The translations under genes and the position numbers were made by a program. Positions 34,565 to 43,498 of a stretch of 64,000 nucleotides of DNA are shown piece by piece. The notes beneath the pieces were generated by a model. That model was not told where the DNA came from. It did no database searches and saw only the letters and a program-made list of their open reading frames with translations. The DNA comes from Myceligenerans salitolerans. GTDB taxonomy: Bacteria; Actinomycetota; Actinomycetes; Actinomycetales; Cellulomonadaceae. Every line of letters begins with the position of its first letter. Position 1 is the first letter of the stretch. Where the stretch lies: NCBI RefSeq assembly GCF_017349295.1, contig NZ_JAFMPK010000046.1:1-64000 (forward strand), written 5' to 3'.

Positions 34565-35677
34565 GGCCCCGCCGAGGGCGGCGCCTACGGTGATCGCCAC
34601 CTGGAAGGCGGTGACGGTGAGCGCCATGGCCGACTCCGCCCGGGCGGGTTCGACCCGCGCTCCCCAGAGCTGGGTCACCACGGGCACCATGTTGAAGGCG
34701 AAGCCCCACAGGACCACCGCGACCGCCAGCACCGGCACGGACCCGGCGATCGCCGTGAGCACCAGGGCACCGCCGAGCGCGATCGGTGCGGCCGCCGCCA
34801 GTGGCCGCAGCCGGCGCGCGAGCATGCCCGCCACGACCGTCCCGGCGACTGCGCCCGCACCCCACGCCAGCAGCATCCAGGTCGCAGTGCCCGGCGCGAC
34901 GCGCTCGATCGCGACACGGATGAACGGGTACGCCGCGAAGTTGCCGAACGCGACGAGGACGACGCAGGCGATACCCGCCATGAGCCGCCGGTTGCGGAGG
35001 GCCTCGCGCAGCATCCGCAGGCCCGCCGCCGGGTGGGCGGGGACGGACGGCATGGCGGTGGCGAGCGCGAGGGCGCTGAGGCCGCAGAGGACGGCGGCAC
35101 CCCCGAACGCCGCTCGCCAGCCGACGGCGTCGCCCACGAGAGAGCCGAGCGGTACGCCGAGCACCGTCGCGATGCTGACGCCGAACGAGATCGCCGCCGA
35201 CACCACGCGTTCCTTGCCGGGAACGGCGTGCGTGCCGGCACCGAACGCGAAGGACCAGTACCCGGCGATGGCGGCGCCGAGCAGGAGCCGGCCCGCCAGC
35301 AGCACCGCGAAGCTCGGTGCGACGGCCACGGCGAGGTTCGACACGGCCGCCGCCGCGAGCAGCCCGAGAAGCACTGTGCGCCGGTCGGTGCGGGGGAGCA
35401 CCACCGCGATGCTCGGCGCCGTGAGGGCCCCCGCGATCGCCGTCGCGGCCACGGCCAGGCCGGCAGTGCCCTCACTGACGCCGATGTCGGCCGCGAGCGC
35501 CGGCAGGACGCCGGCGGGCAGGAACTCGCTCGCGACCAGGATCGCTATCCCGGAGGAGAGCGCGACGAGCGGGGTCCAGTTCGTGCCGGCCGGGGTGATC
35601 GGCCGGGGAGCGGCCGGGGCGCCCGGCGGGGCGGTCCGCGCGGATGCGCCGGTCGAGGTGGTGCTCTGTGTTGGCAT
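34463..35677 (-). CDS. MFS transporter (DHA1-like efflux permease)
   Basis: 404-residue transporter with 12 membrane segments. The motif-A-like loop between helices 2 and 3 reads LPRTDRRTVLL, and the motif-C-like GVPLGSLVGDAVGWRAAFGG is clear. It resembles Cmx/YdhP-type efflux permeases for drugs or sugars. The start ATG is preceded by a region with two GTTGTTGATCG repeats, probably an AraC-type operator. The exported compound is unknown. Confidence 0.9.
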   Translation of the reverse strand: MPTQSTTSTGASARTAPPGAPAAPRPITPAGTNWTPLVALSSGIAILVASEFLPAGVLPALAADIGVSEGTAGLAVAATAIAGALTAPSIAVVLPRTDRRTVLLGLLAAAAVSNLAVAVAPSFAVLLAGRLLLGAAIAGYWSFAFGAGTHAVPGKERVVSAAISFGVSIATVLGVPLGSLVGDAVGWRAAFGGAAVLCGLSALALATAMPSVPAHPAAGLRMLREALRNRRLMAGIACVVLVAFGNFAAYPFIRVAIERVAPGTATWMLLAWGAGAVAGTVVAGMLARRLRPLAAAAPIALGGALVLTAIAGSVPVLAVAVVLWGFAFNMVPVVTQLWGARVEPARAESAMALTVTAFQVAITVGAALGGALLDGYGVRPLLVVGAGAAVAAGLGWAFLRIPRA

Positions 35678-35706
35678 GCTCCGAGCCTGAGCGCGGCACG
35701 CCCGCC

Positions 35707-35738
35707 GTTGTTGATCGTGCGGCGGGGGTTGTTGATCG
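35707..35738 (-). promoter_or_regulatory. Direct-repeat operator candidate upstream of MFS gene
   Basis: GTTGTTGATCG occurs at 35707-35717 and 35728-35738, exactly 21 bases apart. AraC-family proteins typically bind direct repeats with this spacing. It lies 30-61 bases upstream of the MFS start, and a cupin-AraC gene is encoded next to the MFS gene. Confidence 0.55.
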
Positions 35739-35965
35739 CCCGGCCACGGGCGGTCGACGTCGTCGGTCCGCGTGCACCGCGCGACGCCTTCGGCGTCCGG
35801 CCCGCAGCCGAGGCCGGGGTCATGGGGTCGCGGCACGTCGGCGTCGCCGAGCGGGCGCGGTGGGGTTCCGTTCGTCGTCGTCTTCCGGCCGTCGTGTGTT
35901 CATCCCGTCGTCAGGGCCCGGCGCTTGCATGGGCTGACCCCGTTCGTCCGGTCAAGGGAGATGCC

Positions 35966-38029
35966 ATGCGCGGTAGGACCATCGTCGGCGCGGCCTTCGC
36001 GGTCGCGACCCTGTTCGCGGGGGTGGCGGCGCCGTCGTCGGCGGTGCCGGAGGGAGGCGGGCCGCGTGGCGGCGACGTCGTCCTCGGCGACCCGCTCGAC
36101 GCGGCGCACGCCCACAACGACTACGAGCACGAGCGTCCCCTGTACGACGCACTGGCCCACGGTTTCACCAGCGTGGAGGCGGACGTGTGGCTGGTCGACG
36201 GCGAGCTGCTCGTCGCCCACGACCGGGAGGACGTCGACCCGGCCCGCACCCTGCAGAGCCTCTACCTGGACCCGTTGCGCGACCTGGTGCGCCAGAACGC
36301 CCGCCACGGCGGCCCGAGCGTGTACCCCGGGTGGGACGGCAGCCTCCAGCTGCTGATCGACATCAAGTCCGACGGCGAGGCCACCTACGCCGCGATCCAC
36401 GAGGAGCTCGCCGAGCACCGCAGGATCATGGCCCGCTCGGTGCGCGGCCACGTGCGGCCGGGCCCGGTGACCGCGGTGATCAGCGGGAACCGGCCGCTGG
36501 AGACGATGCGCTCGCAGCGGGTGCGGTTCGCGTTCTACGACGGGCGGTCCGGCGACCTGGGCTCGGGGCTTCCGGCGAGCGTGATGCCGCTGGTCAGCGA
36601 CAACTGGAACAACCTGTTCGACTGGCAGGGCGAGGGCCCGATGCCTGCGGCGGAGCGCGAGCGCCTGCACGACTTCGTCGCCGAGGCGCACACCGCCGGC
36701 TACCGGGTCCGGTTCTGGGCCACCCCGGACCGGCCGGGGGCGGCGCGCGAGGCCGTGTGGACCGAGCTCGCCGACGCCGGGGTAGACCACGTCAACACCG
36801 ACGACCTGGTGGGCCTCGACGCGTTCCTCACCGCGCGGGAGGCCGGCCCGGACGCGGCGACCGAGCTGACGGTCATGACGTTCAACATCTGGGTCGGCGG
36901 CACCCGGGTGGACCTCGACCAGGTCCCGGCGGCGATCGAGGCGGCGGGGGCGGACGTCGTCGGCGTGCAGGAGTCGGGCGGGAACCTGCGCCGGATCGCC
37001 GACGCGCTCGGCTGGGACCACGTGAACGAGCCCCTGCAGATCATCAGCCGGTACCCGCTGCGGCCGGGGTCGGGCGCGGATCACGTGTTCGTGGAGACGG
37101 CGCCGGACCACGGCGTCGCCATGAGCAACGTCCACCTGCAGGCTTATCCGTACGGCCCGTACGACCTGCGTGACGGCGCGTCGACCGCGCACGTGCTGGC
37201 GAACGAGAACGGCATCCACATGGAGCAGATGGCGGGCCGGTTCGAGTCCCTGGGAGCGCTCGCGGGGTCCGGGTTCCCGGTGTTCCTCACGGGCGACTTC
37301 AACGTGCCGTCGCACCTGGACTGGACCGCGACGACGGCGGCGGCCACGCCGCGGACGTTCGACCGGGCGCTGGAGTGGCCGGTGTCCTCGCGCCTGGACG
37401 AGCTCGGGTTCCGTGACACCTACCGCGAGGCGAACCCCGACCCGGTCGCGTCGCCCGGCTACACCTGGACCCCGGGGTACCCGGCAGGCACCGTCACCGG
37501 CGACGAGGTGCACGACCGCATCGACTTCGTGTACGCGGCCGGGGCGACCGAGACGGAGGAGAGCGTCGTGGTCGGCGAGCCGGCCTCGGCGTCGCCGCTG
37601 CCGGGCGACTTCGGCGCGCCGCACAGCGACGTCGAGGTGAGCCCGTGGCCGTCGGACCACCGCGCGGTGGCCACGACGTTCGAGGTCGAGGCCGCGCCGC
37701 TGCCGGACGTCGAGGAGCCGGCGCCGGCGACGGTCGCGACGGACCGCGAGTCGTACGCGCCCGGCGACCCGATCGAGGTGACGTTCGACGGCGGCCCCGG
37801 CGGCGAGCGCGACTGGGTCGGCGTGTACCCCGCCGGGACGGCCCCGGGCTCCATCCCCTCCTACCGCTGGCTGTACGTCTCGGGCGAGTCGAGCGGGACC
37901 CGCGTGGTCGACGGGTCCGCACAGGGCACGACGTGGCCGTTGCCGCCGGGCGAGTACGACGTGCACCTGCTGGTGGACGACGGCTACGGCAGCATCGCGA
38001 CGGCGCGGTTCACCGTCTCGGACGGGTGA
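35966..38029 (+). CDS. Secreted GDPD-like plus endonuclease/exonuclease/phosphatase fusion
   Basis: 687-residue exported protein with signal peptide (1-26, ending APSSAV) after a GGGAG ribosome site. Domain 1 (about 40-300) is a PI-PLC/glycerophosphodiester phosphodiesterase-like barrel: AHAHNDYEHERPL, FTSVEADVWLVDGELLVAHD. Domain 2 (about 305-570) is an endonuclease/exonuclease/phosphatase domain: MTFNIWVGG, QESGG, HLQAYPYG, TGDFNVPSH, DRIDFVY and PSDHRAV. Domain 3 (about 585-687) is a beta-sandwich (SYAPGDPIEVTFDGGPGGER). Both catalytic sets look intact, so it may split two phosphodiester bonds of phospholipids or nucleotides outside the cell, perhaps for phosphate scavenging (inference). 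Confidence 0.88.
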   Translation: MRGRTIVGAAFAVATLFAGVAAPSSAVPEGGGPRGGDVVLGDPLDAAHAHNDYEHERPLYDALAHGFTSVEADVWLVDGELLVAHDREDVDPARTLQSLYLDPLRDLVRQNARHGGPSVYPGWDGSLQLLIDIKSDGEATYAAIHEELAEHRRIMARSVRGHVRPGPVTAVISGNRPLETMRSQRVRFAFYDGRSGDLGSGLPASVMPLVSDNWNNLFDWQGEGPMPAAERERLHDFVAEAHTAGYRVRFWATPDRPGAAREAVWTELADAGVDHVNTDDLVGLDAFLTAREAGPDAATELTVMTFNIWVGGTRVDLDQVPAAIEAAGADVVGVQESGGNLRRIADALGWDHVNEPLQIISRYPLRPGSGADHVFVETAPDHGVAMSNVHLQAYPYGPYDLRDGASTAHVLANENGIHMEQMAGRFESLGALAGSGFPVFLTGDFNVPSHLDWTATTAAATPRTFDRALEWPVSSRLDELGFRDTYREANPDPVASPGYTWTPGYPAGTVTGDEVHDRIDFVYAAGATETEESVVVGEPASASPLPGDFGAPHSDVEVSPWPSDHRAVATTFEVEAAPLPDVEEPAPATVATDRESYAPGDPIEVTFDGGPGGERDWVGVYPAGTAPGSIPSYRWLYVSGESSGTRVVDGSAQGTTWPLPPGEYDVHLLVDDGYGSIATARFTVSDG

Positions 38030-38056
38030 GGCCGACCACACGGTGACCGGCCCCGC

Positions 38057-38494
38057 TCATGCCTCCGGGCGGTCCACGACGCGGGACATCACGATCGAGG
38101 TGCGGGTCTTGACGACGTGGGCGGCCGAACGGATCCGTTCCACGGTGCGCTCGATGCCGGCCATGTCGGCGGCGACCACGTGCACCATGGCGTCGGCGTC
38201 GCCCGTGACCGTCGCCACCCGGACCACCTCCGGGATCGGCGACAGGTCGCGCCGCAGCACGGCCGGGGCGACGATGCCGTCGCAGAAGATCTCGACGTAG
38301 CCCTCCAAGGTCCAGCCCATCGCGGCGGGCGTGACGTGCACGGTGAACCCGGCGATCTCCCCGCGTGCCAGCATGAGGTCCACGCGCCGTTTCACCGCCG
38401 GGGCCGACAGCCCCACGGCGTTCCCGACCTCCTGGTACGTGGCCCGTCCGTCGCGCAGCAGGCGTTCGACGATCGCCCGGTTCAGCTCGTCCAT
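38057..38494 (-). CDS. Lrp/AsnC family transcriptional regulator
   Basis: 145-residue regulator with an N-terminal helix-turn-helix (MDELNRAIVERLLRDGRATY, SAPAVKRRVDLMLARGEIAG) and a C-terminal RAM ligand-binding domain (VVRVATVTGDADAMVHVVAA). The start is set by the conserved MDELNR beginning. It diverges from the trigger factor gene. The amino-acid effector is not evident. Confidence 0.9.
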   Translation of the reverse strand: MDELNRAIVERLLRDGRATYQEVGNAVGLSAPAVKRRVDLMLARGEIAGFTVHVTPAAMGWTLEGYVEIFCDGIVAPAVLRRDLSPIPEVVRVATVTGDADAMVHVVAADMAGIERTVERIRSAAHVVKTRTSIVMSRVVDRPEA

Positions 38495-38638
38495 GTGCGC
38501 ATGGTGTGCCGCGCCGGGGGAGTGTGCAAACCGCGGTCCGGCGTCGTCGGCGGACCGCTCGGGGTGGTGTCGGGAGCGCTGCCGGGGGCACCGGCCGGCG
38601 TGTTGTCCGGCGCATTCGGCAGGAGACGCGGTGGGGCG

Positions 38639-38644
38639 TAAGAT
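38639..38644 (+). promoter_or_regulatory. -10 element upstream of tig
   Basis: TAAGAT is a close match to a vegetative actinobacterial -10 box. It would start transcription about 120 bases before the trigger factor start. A matching -35 is not clear. Confidence 0.45.
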
Positions 38645-38774
38645 GATCGGGATTGCCGTGCATCTGTCGCACGATCCTGCATCCCCGCGCCCGCCAGGTG
38701 GCTCCTGCCGTCGTGAGTTCCTCACGCCCCAGGTACCGGGTGAGCGCACCCCCGATCATCTGGAGACCAACGAA

Positions 38775-40151
38775 GTGAAGAGCGCCGTCGAGACCCTGGA
38801 CCCCACCAAGGTCAAGCTGACTGTCGAGGTGGACTACGACGAGCTCAAGCCGAGCATCGACCACGCCTACAAGCACATCGCGGAGCAGGTGAACATCCCC
38901 GGCTTCCGCAAGGGCAAGGTCCCCCCGCGCATCATCGACCAGCGGGTCGGCTGGGGCGCCGTCGTGGAGCACGCCGTGAACGACGGCCTCAACGACTTCT
39001 ACCGCCAGGCGCTCACCGAGAACGAGCTGCGCCCGCTCGCGCAGCCCGCCGTGGACGTCACCGAGATCCCGGCCAAGGCCGGCGAGGGGCAGCTGAAGTT
39101 CACGGCCGACGTCGAGGTCCGGCCGGAGCTGGACCTGCCCGAGCTGAGCACGATCGACCTGACCGTGGACCCGGCCGAGGTCACCGACGAGGACGTCACC
39201 GAGCGTCTCGACGCCCTGCGCGAGCGTTTCGGCACGCTGGTCGGCGTCGACCGTCCGGCCGCCGAGGGTGACTACGTCGTCATCGACCTGACGGCCAAGA
39301 TCGGCGACGAGGAGGTCGACTCCGTTTCCGGCGTCTCCTACCAGATCGGCTCCGGCAACATGCTGGAGGGCCTGGACGAGGCCCTGACCGGCCTGTCCGC
39401 CGAGGAGACGACGACGTTCCGCGCGCCGCTCGCCGGCGGCGACCACGAGGGTGAGGAGGCGGACGTCACCGTCACGGCCACCAGCGTGAAGCAGCGCGAC
39501 CTGCCCGAGGCGGACGACGACTTCGCGCAGCTCGCCTCCGAGTTCGACACGCTCGACGAGCTCAAGGAGGACCTGCGGACGCAGGCCGCCCAGGGCAAGG
39601 GCTCCGACCAGGCCGTCGCCGCACGCGACGCCCTCCTGGAGAAGCTGCTCGAGGCCGTCGAGGTGCCCGTGCCGTCCGGCGTGGTCGAGGCCGAGGTGCA
39701 CCGCCACCTCGAGCAGGAGAGCCGCCTGGAGGACGACGAGCACCGCGCCGAGGTCACCGAGGACGCGAAGAAGGCGCTGCGCAACCAGATCCTGCTGGAC
39801 ACGCTCGCCGAGAAGCTCGAGGTCAAGGTCGGCCAGGGCGAGCTGGTCGAGTACCTGGTCAGCATGTCGCGCCAGTACGGCATGGAGCCGTCGGAGTTCA
39901 TCCAGACGCTGGAGCAGGGTGGCCAGATCCCGGCGATGGTCGGTGAGGTGGCGCGCTCCAAGGCGCTCGCCGTGGCGCTGCGCCAGATCGAGGTCAAGGA
40001 CTCGAACGGAGCCGCCGTCGACCTGAGCGAGTTCATCGGCTCCGACGAGATCGACGAGCAGCAGTCGGCGCTGGAGCAGGCCATGGCCGAGGCCCAGGCC
40101 GCGGGCGAGGCGGAGGGCACCGAGGGCCCGGCCGAGCCGGCCAAGGCCTGA
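38775..40151 (+). CDS. tig: Trigger factor, ribosome-bound chaperone and prolyl isomerase
   Basis: 458-residue protein that binds nascent chains at the ribosome exit. The N-terminal ribosome-binding loop GFRKGKVP is intact. The FKBP-type isomerase domain is central (about 150-245, for example EGDYVVIDLTAKIGDEEVDS), and the helical C domain follows, with an acidic Ala/Glu-rich tail. The GTG 13 bases after GGAG was chosen because it gives the conserved MKSAVETLDPTKVKL start. It precedes clpP1, clpP2 and clpX, the usual actinobacterial order, but has its own terminator. Confidence 0.97.
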   Translation: MKSAVETLDPTKVKLTVEVDYDELKPSIDHAYKHIAEQVNIPGFRKGKVPPRIIDQRVGWGAVVEHAVNDGLNDFYRQALTENELRPLAQPAVDVTEIPAKAGEGQLKFTADVEVRPELDLPELSTIDLTVDPAEVTDEDVTERLDALRERFGTLVGVDRPAAEGDYVVIDLTAKIGDEEVDSVSGVSYQIGSGNMLEGLDEALTGLSAEETTTFRAPLAGGDHEGEEADVTVTATSVKQRDLPEADDDFAQLASEFDTLDELKEDLRTQAAQGKGSDQAVAARDALLEKLLEAVEVPVPSGVVEAEVHRHLEQESRLEDDEHRAEVTEDAKKALRNQILLDTLAEKLEVKVGQGELVEYLVSMSRQYGMEPSEFIQTLEQGGQIPAMVGEVARSKALAVALRQIEVKDSNGAAVDLSEFIGSDEIDEQQSALEQAMAEAQAAGEAEGTEGPAEPAKA

Positions 40152-40170
40152 CGCGCCGGCCACCGGTTCG

Positions 40171-40235
40171 CGGACGACGACGGCGCCCGGGGTGGCCTTC
40201 CGAACGGAGGGTGCCCTGGGCGCCGTCGTCGTCCG
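40171..40235 (+). terminator. Terminator after tig
   Basis: An 18-base perfect stem, CGGACGACGACGGCGCCC with its complement, encloses a partly paired inner loop of 29 bases. It separates tig from the clp genes. Confidence 0.85.
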
Positions 40236-40476
40236 GGGCCGCGAAGGCAGCACCTGACGAACGACCGGGTGCGGGGTGTCCCGGTGCCGGCGCGCCCGGG
40301 AGCAACGCCCGTGCGGGTGGTGCGGGGCGGTGCGCGACCGCTCGATTTACGCCCAGGGCAGCGGCCGTGCGCTGTCGGCGAAACGGGGCCTTACTAGGGA
40401 GTTCCGGCGGCTGCGGGCGCGTTAGGGTCGATCGACATGCTTGCGCAGGAACCTACCGGACACTGAGGAGTGGGAC
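40236..40476 (+). promoter_or_regulatory. clpP1 promoter region with weak ClgR-like site
   Basis: Second half of the 325-base tig-clpP1 gap. CGCTGTCGGCGAAAC (40370-40384) partly matches the ClgR operator (core CGCYNANRGCGWW), the known activator of actinobacterial clpP operons, with mismatches at several positions. A -10-like TTAGGGT lies near 40422. The clpP1 GTG is preceded by GAGGAG. No further gene is seen. Confidence 0.35.
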
Positions 40477-41109
40477 GTGAACGATCTGCGGACAGACGCT
40501 GGGCCGGTGGCGCGGTCGGAGGGGTCGAACTTCGGCCTCAACGACTCGATCTACAACCGGCTCCTGAAGGAACGCATCATCTGGCTCGGCTCGGAGGTGC
40601 GTGACGAGAACGCCAACGCGATCTGCGCCCAGATGATGCTTCTCGCGGCCGAGGACCCGACCAAGGACATCTGGCTCTACATCAACAGCCCCGGCGGTTC
40701 GATCACGGCCGGCATGGCGATCTACGACACGATGCAGTTCGTCCAGCCCGACGTGGCGACCGTGGCGATGGGTATGGCGGCCTCGATGGGCCAGTTCCTG
40801 CTCAGCTCGGGAGCGAAGGGCAAGCGCTACGCGACCCCGCACGCACGGGTGATGATGCACCAGCCCTCCGGCGGCATCGGCGGAACGGCCACCGACGTGC
40901 GGATCAACGCCGAGCTGATCATGCACATGAAGCGGGTGCTCGCGGGGCTCACGGCCGAGCAGACCGGCCACTCGGTGGAGAAGGTCGTCAAGGACAGCGA
41001 CCGGGACAAGTGGTTCACGGCGCCCGAGGCGCTGGAGTACGGCTTCATCGACCACGTCGTCGAGCACGCGGCCCTGGCCGGCGGCGGCGGCATGAACACC
41101 GCGTCCTGA
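40477..41109 (+). CDS. clpP1: ATP-dependent Clp protease proteolytic subunit 1
   Basis: 210-residue serine protease subunit. The catalytic Ser103 lies in [10 protein letters not shown] and His128 in HARVMMHQP. In actinobacteria ClpP1 and ClpP2 combine into one mixed tetradecamer fed by ClpX or ClpC. The GTG after GAGGAG was preferred over an upstream in-frame start because it gives the usual short N terminus. It is followed by clpP2 after 36 bases. Confidence 0.96.
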   Translation: MNDLRTDAGPVARSEGSNFGLNDSIYNRLLKERIIWLGSEVRDENANAICAQMMLLAAEDPTKDIWLYINSPGGSITAGMAIYDTMQFVQPDVATVAMGMAASMGQFLLSSGAKGKRYATPHARVMMHQPSGGIGGTATDVRINAELIMHMKRVLAGLTAEQTGHSVEKVVKDSDRDKWFTAPEALEYGFIDHVVEHAALAGGGGMNTAS

Positions 41110-41145
41110 CGACGCCCGCACACTTCGACGATCGAGGAGACCACA

Positions 41146-41859
41146 GTGAGCCCTGAAGCCCAGTTCCTGGCAGCGGCCGAGCGCCTTGCCGGTGCGTCCG
41201 CAGCACGGCCCGGCGGTATCGGACTGCCGTACGGCGCGCCGTCGAGCCGGTACGTGCTGCCGCAGTTCGAGGAACGTACCGCCTATGGATTCAAGCGCCA
41301 GGACCCGTACACCAAGCTGTTCGAGGACCGCATCATCTTCATGGGTGTCCAGGTGGACGACGCGTCCGCCGACGACGTCATGGCACAGTTGCTCGTCCTG
41401 GAGTCCCAGGACCCGGACCGCGACATCATCCTGTACATCAACAGCCCCGGCGGCTCGTTCACCGCGATGACCGCGCTGTACGACACGATGCAGTACGTCA
41501 AGCCGCAGATCCAGACCGTGTGCCTGGGACAGGCCGCCTCCGCGGCGGCCGTGCTGCTCGCGGCCGGCCAGCCGGGCAAGCGTCTGGCACTCCCGAACGC
41601 CCGCGTGCTCATCCACCAGCCCGCGATGGAGGGCGGCGGCTACGCCCAGGCGTCCGACATCGAGATCCACGCCAACGAGCTCATCCGGATGCGCGAGTGG
41701 CTCGAGCAGGCACTCGCCCGGCACGCCAACAAGCCGCAGGAGGAGGTGCGCGACGACATCGAGCGCGACAAGATCCTCACGGCCGCCGAGGCGAAGGACT
41801 ACGGCCTGGTGGACCAGGTCCTGGAGTCGCGCAAGGTGCAGGTCATCCCCGCTTCCTGA
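41146..41859 (+). CDS. clpP2: ATP-dependent Clp protease proteolytic subunit 2
   Basis: 237-residue second ClpP subunit, with Ser132 (LGQAASAAA) and His157 (NARVLIHQP). The N-terminal 50 residues are longer than in ClpP1 and probably include a propeptide, as in other actinobacteria. The GTG follows GAGGAG. It is co-transcribed with clpP1. A hairpin follows, so clpX has its own promoter. Confidence 0.96.
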   Translation: MSPEAQFLAAAERLAGASAARPGGIGLPYGAPSSRYVLPQFEERTAYGFKRQDPYTKLFEDRIIFMGVQVDDASADDVMAQLLVLESQDPDRDIILYINSPGGSFTAMTALYDTMQYVKPQIQTVCLGQAASAAAVLLAAGQPGKRLALPNARVLIHQPAMEGGGYAQASDIEIHANELIRMREWLEQALARHANKPQEEVRDDIERDKILTAAEAKDYGLVDQVLESRKVQVIPAS

Positions 41860-41889
41860 GCGGCCCGGCGTGGCGGCGCGCTGACGTCC

Positions 41890-41923
41890 GGGGTAGCGGG
41901 TGCCGGTCAGGGCCCGCTGCCCC
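41890..41923 (+). terminator. Hairpin between clpP2 and clpX
   Basis: GGGGTAGCGGG pairs with CCCGCTGCCCC (one G-T pair) around a 12-base loop. It probably ends the clpP1-clpP2 transcript. Confidence 0.65.
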
Positions 41924-42180
41924 GGCGGACGGGGCGGTAGCCGGAAAAACGAGACACGCGGTTGAAATCATGGCAATCTTGCCAGTGCTGGCGAGAATCT
42001 CACCTGGACGACCCGCCGTGAGACCGGCTGACAACCGGGCCCCCGGTGGTGTGCAATGGAAGGTGACCGACGAGGGGCCGCCGGCCCCGCCTGGAGATCT
42101 GGAAGCTTTCCCGAAGAGACAGAATCGCCCGACCAGAGCCCGGACCGCTCGGAAGAGCGCAGGAGCGAGGAGACGAATAC
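41924..42180 (+). promoter_or_regulatory. clpX leader and promoter region
   Basis: Rest of the 321-base clpP2-clpX gap. A possible -35, TTGAAA (41962-41967), is followed by the palindrome CTTGCCAGTGCTGGCGAG (41978-41995), which could be an operator overlapping the promoter. It is neither a CIRCE nor a HAIR element. The clpX GTG is preceded by GGAGACG. No gene was seen. Confidence 0.4.
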
Positions 42181-43470
42181 GTGGCGCGTATCGGTGACGG
42201 CGCTGAGCTGCTGAAGTGCAACTTCTGCGGCAAGTCCCAGAAGCAGGTCATCAAGCTGATCGCGGGCCCCGGCGTCTATATCTGCAACGAGTGCATCGAA
42301 CTCTGCAACGAGATCATCGACGAGGAGATGAACGAAGCGGCTGAGGTCGGGCTCACCGAGCTGCCCAAGCCGCGCGAGATCTTCGAGTTCCTCGAGCAGT
42401 ACATCATCGGCCAGGAGTCCGCCAAGCGGGCCCTGGCCGTCGCGGTCTACAACCATTACAAGCGGATCCAGGCGAGCAGCGGCCCCAAGGCGCCGGGCAG
42501 CCCGGAGGACACGGACCAGGTCGAGATCGCCAAGTCGAACATCCTGCTGATCGGCCCCACGGGGACGGGCAAGACCTACCTCGCCCAGACCCTCGCGAAG
42601 ATGCTCAACGTCCCGTTCGCGATCGCGGACGCCACGGCACTCACCGAGGCGGGCTACGTCGGCGAGGACGTCGAGAACATCCTGCTCAAACTCATCCAGG
42701 CCGCGGACTTCGACGTGAAGAAGGCCGAGACGGGGATCATCTACATCGACGAGGTCGACAAGGTGGCCCGCAAGGCGGAAAACCCCTCGATCACCCGTGA
42801 CGTGTCCGGGGAAGGGGTGCAGCAGGCGCTCCTGAAGATCATCGAGGGCACGAGCGCATCGGTTCCGCCGCAGGGCGGGCGCAAGCACCCGCACCAGGAG
42901 TTCATCCAGATCGACACCACGAACGTGCTGTTCATCGTCGCCGGTGCGTTCGCCGGTCTCGATGACATCGTGGCCTCCCGCGCCCGCAAGCGGGGCATCG
43001 GGTTCGCCGCGCCGATGGAGACGGGCGCGGACGACGACCTGTTCGCCGAGGTCCGTCCCGAGGACCTGCAGAAGTACGGCCTGATCCCCGAGTTCATCGG
43101 GCGCCTGCCGGTGGTCGCGTCGGTGTCTCCGCTCGACCGCGACGCGCTGGTGCGGATCCTCACCGAGCCGCGCAACGCGCTCGTGAAGCAGTACAAGCGC
43201 ATGTTCCAGATCGACGGGGTCGAGCTGGAGTTCGAGGACGGCGCGGTCCAGGCGATCGCGGACCAGGCCCTGCTGCGCGGCACGGGCGCACGCGGCTTGC
43301 GCGCCATCATGGAGGAAGTCCTGCAGCAGGTCATGTTCGACGTCCCCAGCCGCGACGACGTCGAACGCGTGGTCATCACCCGCGACGTGGTCCTGGAGAA
43401 CGTCAACCCGACCGTCGTCCCGCGTCGCACCGCGGTCCGGGGCCGCCAGCCGCGCGAGAAGTCGGCCTGA
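42181..43470 (+). CDS. clpX: ATP-dependent Clp protease ATP-binding subunit ClpX
   Basis: 429-residue AAA+ unfoldase that feeds ClpP1P2. The N-terminal zinc-binding domain has Cys13, Cys16, Cys35 and Cys38. Walker A is GPTGTGKT (125-132) and Walker B is IIYIDEVDK. The sensor and pore regions are normal ([42 protein letters not shown]). The length is standard for the family. Confidence 0.97.
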   Translation: MARIGDGAELLKCNFCGKSQKQVIKLIAGPGVYICNECIELCNEIIDEEMNEAAEVGLTELPKPREIFEFLEQYIIGQESAKRALAVAVYNHYKRIQASSGPKAPGSPEDTDQVEIAKSNILLIGPTGTGKTYLAQTLAKMLNVPFAIADATALTEAGYVGEDVENILLKLIQAADFDVKKAETGIIYIDEVDKVARKAENPSITRDVSGEGVQQALLKIIEGTSASVPPQGGRKHPHQEFIQIDTTNVLFIVAGAFAGLDDIVASRARKRGIGFAAPMETGADDDLFAEVRPEDLQKYGLIPEFIGRLPVVASVSPLDRDALVRILTEPRNALVKQYKRMFQIDGVELEFEDGAVQAIADQALLRGTGARGLRAIMEEVLQQVMFDVPSRDDVERVVITRDVVLENVNPTVVPRRTAVRGRQPREKSA

Positions 43471-43498
43471 GGCGCGGCGCCCGCGCGACGGCGGGGGC

